Below are positions 24,761-33,329 of a DNA stretch of 35,722 bases, piece by piece. Each line of letters opens with the position of its first letter. The stretch's first letter is position 1. Position numbers and translations under genes: made by a program. The DNA lies in the NCBI RefSeq assembly GCF_001043895.1, contig NZ_JTHF01000164.1, positions 1 to 35,722 on the forward strand, written 5' to 3'. Source of the stretch: Methylobacterium indicum (lineage in GTDB: Bacteria; Pseudomonadota; Alphaproteobacteria; Rhizobiales; Beijerinckiaceae). The notes under the pieces are model-generated. The model had not been told where the DNA came from and made no database searches. It saw nothing but the letters and a program-made list of their open reading frames with translations.

Positions 24761-26140
24761 TTACTGCCCGGCGATCTGCTTGATGCGGGCCAGCATCTCG
24801 TCGGCGGCCTTCTCGACCGGGACCTTCTCGCTCACCACCCGGTTCATCGCCTTGGCGAAGACGTTCTCGTTGTTGACCAGCGTGAACTTGTAGTTCTTCA
24901 CGTAGTCGAACGGCTCGGTGCCGGACTTGAACTGGTTGTAGACCGCCTTGCGGTGCTTGTCGGCCTGCCAGAACGGGCTCTCGATCGACGCGGTGGTGAC
25001 CGGGAACCAGCGGCCGATCGCGCCCTCGACGTAGGGACGGAGGTTGTCCTCCTCCATGATGAATTTTACGAATTCCTTGGCCGCCGCCTTGTTCTTGGCG
25101 CCGGAGAAGACCACGCCCTGCTTCACGTCGGCGCGGTAGGTCATCGGCTTGCCGTCCGGCCGGTTCGGGAACGGTGCGGTGATGATGGTCTCCTCGTAGG
25201 CCTTCTTCGAGGCCTCGCGCTGCTCGGGCGTGTTGTTCGGGTTGACGCTGTCCTCGTACCACTTCGCGGCGATCGAGATGGTGAAGTTGTGCGTCATCAC
25301 CGTGGTGCGGTTGTGGAAGGCGACGTTGTTGTCGGGGTCCTTCCAGGTCGTGGCCGAGGGCGGCACGCAGCCCTTGATGTAGGGGTCGGTGTAGTCCTTC
25401 AGCGCCTTGACCACGCCCTCGCGGGTCTTCGGATCATCGACGGTCAGCTTGCCGTCGGCATCGACGAGCTTGGCGTCGTAGGCGTCCATGAAGGCGTAGA
25501 AGGACTGGAAGCTGTCGGTCGATTCGACCCCCATCGGCGCGCCGATGCCGTAGGTGCGGGTGCCCGAGGCCTTGCGGTAGGCCGGCTGGACCTTGTCGCA
25601 CCAGAACGCCCAGTAGTCGGACCATTTCTGCGGGATGTCGGCCTGCTTGAAGCCAGCCTTCTCCAGCATGTCGCCCCAGATCTCGGTGTGGAGCGTCTGG
25701 CGCTTGAGCGGGAAGCCGTAATAGGCCTTCTTGCCGGTCTGGCCGTTCATGAGCAGCACGTGCTCGACGGTCTGCGGCGCGAAGCGCGACATCATCGGCT
25801 GGAGGACATCGGTCAGGTCCTCGAGCTTGCCCTCATAGGCCCACTTGCCGGCGGCCTGGTTGTTGTAGGTGTCGGAATAGCCGACATCCGGCGGCGAGCC
25901 GGAATCCAGCGCTGCCACGGTCTTGGGGATCATGTCCTGGATCGCGTATTGCGACAGCTCGACCTTGATCCCGGTCTTCTGCTCGAACTTCTTGATCGTC
26001 GCCCAGAGCGACTCGTCCTCGGACCGATAGAAGCCCTTGCTGAACCAGACGGTGAGCGTCTTGTTGTCCTGCGCCACGGCCGGCAGCGCTGCCATAACCA
26101 GGGCGCCCAGCGACAACGCTCCCGCGATCACTCGCTTCAT
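24761..26140 (-). CDS. Sugar-type ABC transporter, solute-binding protein (family 1)
   Basis: A periplasmic receptor of 459 residues. The signal peptide is MKRVIAGALSLGALVMAALPAVA, with likely cleavage at A23-Q24. The mature protein starts KTLTVWFSKGFYRSEDE, and FEQKTGIKVELS, SGSPPDVGYSDTYNNQAAGKW and VKQGVVFSGAKNKAAAKEFVKFIM are typical of family-1 extracellular binding proteins. GGGAGGAA precedes the ATG. It is first in an operon with two permeases but no ATPase, so an ATPase encoded elsewhere is presumably shared. The divergent enolase-superfamily gene suggests an acid sugar or polyol substrate (inference). Confidence 0.94.
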   Translation of the reverse strand: MKRVIAGALSLGALVMAALPAVAQDNKTLTVWFSKGFYRSEDESLWATIKKFEQKTGIKVELSQYAIQDMIPKTVAALDSGSPPDVGYSDTYNNQAAGKWAYEGKLEDLTDVLQPMMSRFAPQTVEHVLLMNGQTGKKAYYGFPLKRQTLHTEIWGDMLEKAGFKQADIPQKWSDYWAFWCDKVQPAYRKASGTRTYGIGAPMGVESTDSFQSFYAFMDAYDAKLVDADGKLTVDDPKTREGVVKALKDYTDPYIKGCVPPSATTWKDPDNNVAFHNRTTVMTHNFTISIAAKWYEDSVNPNNTPEQREASKKAYEETIITAPFPNRPDGKPMTYRADVKQGVVFSGAKNKAAAKEFVKFIMEEDNLRPYVEGAIGRWFPVTTASIESPFWQADKHRKAVYNQFKSGTEPFDYVKNYKFTLVNNENVFAKAMNRVVSEKVPVEKAADEMLARIKQIAGQ

Positions 26141-26455
26141 CGATCGATTCCTCCCACTCCGCCCCGTTGGTCGGGCGGCTATCCCGGCATATCAGCACGC
26201 CCGGCGGGCCGAGGCAATTCGGCGAAAGTCAATGGACGGCATGGATCAAGCGTAATTCCATGGCGCGCGACGGACCGGGCCGGGCGCGAGGATGTCGCCA
26301 GTCGAACGGCGCCGCCCGCACTCATCAGGAAGCCCCGTCGGCAGTACAGGCGGGCCCTGCATTGACGCGCCGCGCGCCGAACACCATACGCTGGCGCTAA
26401 CAAAGAACCGACGACGTCGGACGCGGCCGATGGACCGCAACCAGGGAGGAGCGCC
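26141..26455. promoter_or_regulatory. Divergent promoter region, binding protein / enolase-superfamily gene
   Basis: This 315 bp gap has no gene. On the plus strand TTGACG (26362-26367), 17 bp, CATACG (26385-26390) is a candidate promoter. On the minus strand TTGCCT (complement of 26212-26217), 17 bp, TGATAT (complement of 26189-26194) is another. Both -10 hexamers are weak. No operator is obvious. Confidence 0.35.
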
Positions 26456-27544
26456 ATGCCCCGCATCGTGTCGATGGAGGCCGGGTACTACCGCGTGCCG
26501 CTGGAGGTGACCCTCAGCGACAGCATGCACGGCGACATGCCGGCCTTCGAGCTCAACACCGTCGTCGTGCGCGACGCCGACGGCGCGCAGGGCACCGGCT
26601 ACACCTATACCTGCGGCCGCAACGGCGCGGCGATCGACGCGATCCTGCGGCGCGACGTGCCCGACCAGCTCGTCGGCCAGGAGGCCGACCGGATCGAGCA
26701 TCTCTGGCAAAGGATCTGGTGGGGCCAGCATTACGGCGGCCGCGGCGGGCCGGCGGTGCTCGCCCAGTCGGCGCTCGACATGGCGCTGTGGGACCTGAAG
26801 GCGCGGCGCCTCGGCCAGCCGCTCTGGACGCTGCTGGGCGGCAACGACGCCAGGGTACCGTGCTACGCCGGCGGCATCGACCTCCACCTGCCCCTCGACG
26901 CCCTGCTGCGCCAGACCGACGACAACCTGAAAAAAGGGTTTCGCGCGATCAAGATGAAGGTGGGGCGGGAAAAGCTCGCCGAGGACGTCGCGCGGGTGCG
27001 GGCGATGCGCGCGCATCTCGGCGACGGTTTCCCGCTGATGGCCGACGCCAACATGCGCTGGAGCGCCGACGAGGCGATCCGCGCCGCCCGGGCCTTCCAG
27101 CCCTTCGACCTCACCTGGCTCGAGGAGCCGGTCATCCCCGACGACATCGCCGGCCAGGCCCGGGTGGTGCGCGAGGGCGGCCTGCCGATCGCCGCGGGCG
27201 AGAACCTGCGCTCCCTGTGGGACTTCAAGCAGCTGATCGCGGCCGGGGGCGTCACCTATCCGGAGCCGGACGTCACGAATTGCGGCGGCGTGACCCCGTT
27301 CATGAAGATCGCCCACCTGGCGGAAGCCTTCAACCTGCCGGTCACCTCCCACGGCGCGCACGACGTCACCGTGCACCTGCTCGCGGCCTGCCCCAACCGC
27401 TCCTACCTCGAGGCGCACGGCTTCGGCCTCGACCGCTACATCGCCGAGCCGCTCACGATCGCGGAGGGGTTCGCGGTGGCGCCCGACCGGCCGGGCCACG
27501 GCATCGCGTTCGACTGGCAGGGCCTCGCGGCGATCCGCGCCTGA
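26456..27544 (+). CDS. Mandelate racemase/muconate lactonizing enzyme family protein (enolase superfamily)
   Basis: These Mg-dependent enzymes abstract a proton alpha to a carboxylate; members are acid-sugar dehydratases, racemases or cycloisomerases. The 362-residue protein has the KxK base pair K166-M-K168 in AIKMKVG, metal ligands D197 (MADAN), E223 (WLEEP) and E249 (AAGEN), and His in SHGAHDVTVH (H299, H302), as in the mandelate racemase group. GGGAGGA lies just before the ATG. It diverges from a sugar transporter, which favours acid-sugar dehydration. The exact substrate cannot be read from the sequence. Confidence 0.9.
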   Translation: MPRIVSMEAGYYRVPLEVTLSDSMHGDMPAFELNTVVVRDADGAQGTGYTYTCGRNGAAIDAILRRDVPDQLVGQEADRIEHLWQRIWWGQHYGGRGGPAVLAQSALDMALWDLKARRLGQPLWTLLGGNDARVPCYAGGIDLHLPLDALLRQTDDNLKKGFRAIKMKVGREKLAEDVARVRAMRAHLGDGFPLMADANMRWSADEAIRAARAFQPFDLTWLEEPVIPDDIAGQARVVREGGLPIAAGENLRSLWDFKQLIAAGGVTYPEPDVTNCGGVTPFMKIAHLAEAFNLPVTSHGAHDVTVHLLAACPNRSYLEAHGFGLDRYIAEPLTIAEGFAVAPDRPGHGIAFDWQGLAAIRA

Positions 27545-27656
27545 TCCTGCCGGCTGGAGCCTTTCCCGGCGAAGCGGGCACCGGTCCGTCGATAGACAAT
27601 GCGGCAAGATCGATGATCTGGAGCAGCGCCCGGTTGCAAGGCGATCGGGCGCGGCT

Positions 27657-29027
27657 CTACGGCGCCGGAATGCCGGTCCCCGCCACCCGGAACCGTCCCC
27701 GCCCCTCGGCCTTGGCGGCGTAGAGCGCCGCATCCGCCGCCGCGTAGAGCTCGGCGGAGGACAGGCCGCCGGTGTGGGCGATGCCGACCGAGGCGCCGAC
27801 GGTGAAGGCCCGCCCGGCCCAGGCCATCGGCCGCCCGAGCGCCGCGACGAGGCGGGCGGCGACCTCCTCGGCGATCCCCGGCACGGTGGTGGCGAGCAGG
27901 ATCGCGAACTCGTCGCCGCCGATCCGGGCGACGAGGTCGCCGTCGCGGCAGGAATGGCGCAGGCGGCCCGCGACCTCGACGAGGCAGGCGTCACCCGCCG
28001 GATGGCCGAGGGTGTCGTTGACCGGCTTGAAGCCGTCGAGGTCGATGAGCAGCAGGGCCCCGAAGGGGAAGCGCCCCGGGGCCTCGTCGAGGGCCGCGAG
28101 GCGGGCCTGGAACGTCGCCCGGTTGGCGAGCCCCGTCATGGCGTCGAACTCGGCGAGGTAGCGGGTCCGGTCGGCGAGGAGTTTTTCTTCCGTGATGTCC
28201 TGCTTCATGCCGAAGATGCGCACCGGCACCGCGCCCTCGCACTCGACCACCGCGGTGATGCGGATCCAGCGGCGGCGGCCGGCGAAGCTGACGATCTCGG
28301 CATCGAGGGTGAAACCGCCGCGCTCGGCGATGGCGCGGCTGCGGGCGGCGATCATCGCCTCGCGGGATTCCGGCGCGTAGCAGGCGACGGTCCGGCTCCG
28401 GTCGAGGGGCGCGCCGCGCGGCAGGTCGAACATCGCGTAGACCTGGTCGGTCCAGGTCAGGGTCTCGTCCGGCAGGGCGCATTCCCACACGCCGATCCGC
28501 GCCGCCGCCGAGGCCCGGTCGAAGATCTTGCGGCTGTGCGCGAGCGCCCGGCCCTGGGCGGCCAGGGTCTCGCGCAAGGTCGCCCCCGCCCGGGCGAGAC
28601 CGCACAGGCTCTCGGCGGCGGCGGCGAAATCCGCGAGGCGCCGTCCCTGCGCCGTGGTCAGGCGGCGGGGCCGGGAATCGAGGAGGGCGAGGAGGCCCGC
28701 GCCGGCCCCGAGCGCCCGGATCGCGACGAAGCGGCACCCCGGCGCGCCGGCGACCGCCGGATGGGCGCGCCAGCGCGAGGCGGCGAGGTCGGGGACGACG
28801 AGCACGCCCGCGCCGGCGACCGCCCGGCACAGATCGAGGAGAGCGGTCGAGGGCGCCGCGCCGTCGGCCGACCACGGCGGTGCGGCCTCGTCGGGATCGA
28901 TGAGGAGGACAGCCTGAACGGCAAAGGCGACGCGGACGCGCTCGAGGAACGCGGCCACGGCCTCCGTCCCCGGGGCCGGGAACGAGAAAAGATCGGTTGC
29001 GTCGCGCAACCCATTGCTCGCATGCAT
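27657..29027 (-). CDS. Diguanylate cyclase with GAF-like, PAS and GGDEF domains
   Basis: It makes c-di-GMP from two GTP. The protein has 456 residues with no membrane segment or signal, so it is cytosolic. A GAF-like sensor occupies ~18-145 (AVLLIDPDE..., VLVVPDLAASRW, FVAIRALGAGAGLLALLDS). A PAS/PAC module is at ~167-282 (IGVWECALPDETLTWTDQVYAMF, IFGMKQDITEEK). GGDEF is at ~290-450, with active GGDEF at 370-374 and the inhibitory I-site RDGD at 361-364, five residues before it, so product feedback is expected. No EAL domain. The start has little ribosome-site support, and a nearby ATG in the same area is possible. Signal unknown. Confidence 0.92.
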   Translation of the reverse strand: MHASNGLRDATDLFSFPAPGTEAVAAFLERVRVAFAVQAVLLIDPDEAAPPWSADGAAPSTALLDLCRAVAGAGVLVVPDLAASRWRAHPAVAGAPGCRFVAIRALGAGAGLLALLDSRPRRLTTAQGRRLADFAAAAESLCGLARAGATLRETLAAQGRALAHSRKIFDRASAAARIGVWECALPDETLTWTDQVYAMFDLPRGAPLDRSRTVACYAPESREAMIAARSRAIAERGGFTLDAEIVSFAGRRRWIRITAVVECEGAVPVRIFGMKQDITEEKLLADRTRYLAEFDAMTGLANRATFQARLAALDEAPGRFPFGALLLIDLDGFKPVNDTLGHPAGDACLVEVAGRLRHSCRDGDLVARIGGDEFAILLATTVPGIAEEVAARLVAALGRPMAWAGRAFTVGASVGIAHTGGLSSAELYAAADAALYAAKAEGRGRFRVAGTGIPAP

Positions 29028-29162
29028 TGCAGGCAGAGATCACATCCCGAACGGTCTGACCGAACGTAATGGTCACGACTTAAGACATGATTGATCGACC
29101 CGTATTCACCGGTCAAGCTCCGGACATCGGGCGATCCTGCCGTCAAACTCATCCTGAACACG

Positions 29163-29194
29163 GCCGCCGCCACCGCGAAAGCGATGGCGGCGGC
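29163..29194 (-). terminator. Hairpin after lldD
   Basis: A 14-position stem (one C-A mismatch) with a GAAA/TTTC loop begins just past the lldD stop (29200). There is no T-run on the minus strand, so it could also be a 3'-stabilising hairpin. Confidence 0.45.
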
Positions 29195-29199
29195 TCGCC

Positions 29200-30351
29200 T
29201 CAGCCGCGGGTGAAGCGCAGGCTGTCGCGGGTGAGCTGGTCGATCGCGGTGCAGCCCATCAGCTTCATGTCGCGCTCGATCTCGATCCGCATCAGCTCCA
29301 GCGCCCGCTCGACGCCGGGCTGGCCGGCGGCCGCGAGGGGGAAGAGGTAGTAGCGGCCCAGCCCCACCGCCTTGGCGCCGAGCGCCAGGGCCTTGAGCAC
29401 GTGGGTGCCGCGCTGCACCCCGCCATCCATGATCACGTCGATCTTGTCGCCGACGGCGTCGACGATCTCGGCGAGCTGGTCGAAGGCGCTGCGCGAGCCG
29501 TCGAGCTGGCGCCCGCCGTGGTTCGACAGCACGATGCCGGTGCAGCCGATCGCGACCGCGCGCTTGGCGTCCTCCACCGACATCACGCCCTTGAGGCAGA
29601 ACTGGCCGCCCCAGTCGCGCACCATCTCGGCCACGTCGTCCCAGGTCATGCCGGGATCGAGCATCTCGGTGAAGTAGCGGCTGATCGAGAGGGCACCGCC
29701 ATCCATGGCGATGTGGTTCTCGAGCTGCGGCAGGCGGAAGCGCTCGTGCGTGACGTAGTTGATGCCCCAGGCCGGCTTGATGGCGAACTGCGCCATGCCG
29801 CCGAGGGTGAGCCGGAAGGGAATCGCGAAACCGGTGCGCTTGTCGCGCTCGCGGTTGCCGCCGGTGATGCTGTCGACGGTCAGCATCATCACCTCGATGC
29901 CGGCCTGCTTGGCGCGGGCCATCATCTCGCGGTTCAGGCCGCGGTCCTTGTGGAAGTAGAACTGGTAGACCTGGGGCCCGCTGCTGATCCGGCGCGCCTC
30001 CTCCAGGCTGACGGTGCCGAGCGAGGAGACCCCGAACATCGTGCCGAACTTCCCCGCCGCGGCGGCGACCGCGCGCTCGCCCTGGTGGTGGAAGAGCCGC
30101 TGCAGGGCGGTGGGCGAGCAATAGACCGGCATGGCGAGGCGCTGGCCCATCACCGTCACCGACATGTCGACGTCGGTGACGCCGCGCAGGACGTTGGGGA
30201 CGAGGTCGCAGGCCTCGAAGGCGGCGGTGTTGCGCCGGTAGGTGACCTCGTCGTCGGCGCCGCCGTCGATGTAGTTGAAGATCGGGCCGGGCAGGCGGCG
30301 TTTCGCCATGCGGCGGAAGTCGTGGAAGCTGTGGCAGTCGCTCAGGCGCAT
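29200..30351 (-). CDS. lldD: L-lactate dehydrogenase (FMN-dependent, quinone-linked)
   Basis: It oxidises L-lactate to pyruvate with FMN and passes electrons to quinone at the inner membrane. The 383 residues match LldD. Y27 (FNYIDG), D160 (TVDSITGG), K254 (CLKGV), and catalytic H278 with R281 in SNHGGRQLDGS are present; C-terminal DGGVQRGTHVLKALALGAKAV binds FMN phosphate. I start at 30351 because the family begins at MRLSDCHSFHDFRRMAKRRLP. It follows lctP in the same direction after a 119 bp gap with a strong hairpin, so the two form a lactate operon. Other alpha-hydroxyacid oxidases are close relatives, but the permease supports lactate. Confidence 0.93.
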   Translation of the reverse strand: MRLSDCHSFHDFRRMAKRRLPGPIFNYIDGGADDEVTYRRNTAAFEACDLVPNVLRGVTDVDMSVTVMGQRLAMPVYCSPTALQRLFHHQGERAVAAAAGKFGTMFGVSSLGTVSLEEARRISSGPQVYQFYFHKDRGLNREMMARAKQAGIEVMMLTVDSITGGNRERDKRTGFAIPFRLTLGGMAQFAIKPAWGINYVTHERFRLPQLENHIAMDGGALSISRYFTEMLDPGMTWDDVAEMVRDWGGQFCLKGVMSVEDAKRAVAIGCTGIVLSNHGGRQLDGSRSAFDQLAEIVDAVGDKIDVIMDGGVQRGTHVLKALALGAKAVGLGRYYLFPLAAAGQPGVERALELMRIEIERDMKLMGCTAIDQLTRDSLRFTRG

Positions 30352-30433
30352 CGGGGCTCTCGCATCAAGGCTTTCCCGGGGGTGATCCCGCGGGCGCGGG
30401 ACACCGCGCGGCCAGGCAGAGGGGAGGAGGATG

Positions 30434-30459
30434 GGGCCGGGGGCGGGAGCCCCCGGCCC
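30434..30459 (-). terminator. Intercistronic hairpin between lctP and lldD
   Basis: A perfect 11 bp GC stem with a 4-base loop, and no T-run. It lies 12 bp past the lctP stop. It is better read as a stabiliser or partial terminator inside the operon. Confidence 0.45.
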
Positions 30460-30470
30460 GGCGAAGGGCT

Positions 30471-32117
<1,647 letters not shown>

Positions 32118-32434
32118 CTTACGGATCCTCCCCTCTTCGACTTCCGTCCTCTCGGACCGTCTCGCCCGCTTCGGGCGTATCCGGGTCCTTCGGACCTCTC
32201 TTGTGGATGCGGCACCGTCGTCGGTCCGCGCAGCCGCCATCGCCGTCCCGCACGGGGGTGCGGGGGCGCGAGCGGGCGCGCCGGCCGGCAGGACCGCGCA
32301 ACCTCGATGACTGACTTGAACCAGAGGCAAGGGAACGGTAAAATGATTTTACCATTCCGGTCAATTGGAAATCGCGATTTCCCGCATTATAGTGCCGGTC
32401 AGGGTGGTTTCGGTGTCGGTCGGTGGAGCGCGTG
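32118..32434. promoter_or_regulatory. Divergent lctP / regulator control region
   Basis: This 317 bp gap has no gene. Between the divergent starts it contains GGTAAAATGATTTTACC (32337-32353, perfect 8 bp arms about a central G) and GGAAATCGCGATTTCC (32367-32382, perfect 16 bp), about 30 bp apart and likely bound by the adjacent FadR-family protein. Confidence 0.65.
32365..32393 (+). promoter_or_regulatory. Promoter of the FadR-type regulator gene
   Basis: TTGGAA (32365-32370), 17 bp, TATAGT (32388-32393). The 16 bp palindrome covers the -35 and most of the spacer, which fits autoregulation. Confidence 0.6.
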
Positions 32435-33217
32435 ATGGAGCAGGACCCGATCAAGGGCGAGAGCGTGGCCGAGGGAACGGCCCGCCACCTCAAGGACCTG
32501 ATCCTCGAAGGCTCGCTCAGTCCCGGCGACCTGCTGCTGCCGGAGCGCGACCTGGCTTTGCGCCTGAACGTCTCACGCCCCACCCTGAGGCAGGGCATGA
32601 AGATCCTGGAGGAGGAGGGCCTGCTGGTCGCCTCGGGGGGCGGGCGGGCCGTGGCGCCCCTCGGCCGCGAGATCACCGACCCGCTGATCGCGCTCATCGC
32701 CTCCCACGACGAGGTGGTGGACGACTACCTCGAGTTCCGGGCGACGACGGAGCGGATGGCGGCACGGCTCGCCGCCGCCCGGGCCAACGCCGTCGACCGC
32801 GACCGGCTCACCGCCTGCATGGCGCGGATCGACCGCGCCCACGAGGAGGGGGTGCAGCGCGAGGAGGCCGAGGCCGACGTGGACCTCCACATCGCGGTCT
32901 ACGAGGCGAGCCACAACCTCGTGGTGCTGCACACGATGCGGGCCCTGTCGGGGATGCTGCGCCAGGGCGTGATCGAGAACCGCGAGAAGCTGTTTGCCCG
33001 TCCGGAGACCCGCGACCGCCTGCGGGCCCAGCACCGGGCGATCTACGAGAGCGTGATGGCGGGCGACGTCGAGGCGGCCGGCGAGGCCGCCGAGGCGCAT
33101 ATCCACTACACCCACCAGGCGCTCACCGAGATCAAGGCGGCGGAGGCCCGCCTCCAGGTCTCGCTGCGCCGGCTCAACGGCGGCAGCGTCGCGGTGCGGC
33201 GCAAGGCGGATCGCTAA
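32435..33217 (+). CDS. lldR: FadR/GntR-family regulator of lactate genes (LldR-like)
   Basis: A DNA-binding regulator of 260 residues. The N-terminal winged helix (residues ~12-75) has GDLLLPERDLALRLNVSRPTLRQGMKILEEEGLL. The C-terminal FCD all-helical ligand domain (~85-230) carries D/H residues for a metal site (DVDLHIAVYEASHN, HRAIYESVMAGD, EAHIHYTH). GGAG is six bases before the chosen ATG; a GTG at 32423 would add four residues. By position and family it probably represses the divergent lctP-lldD operon and is relieved by L-lactate, through the palindromes upstream. The name rests on context. Confidence 0.85.
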   Translation: MEQDPIKGESVAEGTARHLKDLILEGSLSPGDLLLPERDLALRLNVSRPTLRQGMKILEEEGLLVASGGGRAVAPLGREITDPLIALIASHDEVVDDYLEFRATTERMAARLAAARANAVDRDRLTACMARIDRAHEEGVQREEAEADVDLHIAVYEASHNLVVLHTMRALSGMLRQGVIENREKLFARPETRDRLRAQHRAIYESVMAGDVEAAGEAAEAHIHYTHQALTEIKAAEARLQVSLRRLNGGSVAVRRKADR

Positions 33218-33225
33218 GCAGACTT

Positions 33226-33243
33226 GCGTTGGCAGGCCAACGC
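33226..33243 (+). terminator. Possible terminator after lldR
   Basis: A 7 bp stem GCGTTGG/CCAACGC with a CAGG loop follows the stop by eight bases. TTCG comes after, a weak T-run. Confidence 0.4.
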
Positions 33244-33329
33244 TTCGCCCGCTCAGGTTCTTGTCGTGTCGCAGATTCTTGCCGCCGAACCGGTGTCCAT
33301 TTCGGCGAAATCCGCTTAGGGGCCGAGCC

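Noticed and set aside
24611..26365. 584-codon plus frame opposite the sugar-binding protein
   Set aside because: Antisense shadow; the minus gene has a signal peptide, ribosome site and SBP motifs.
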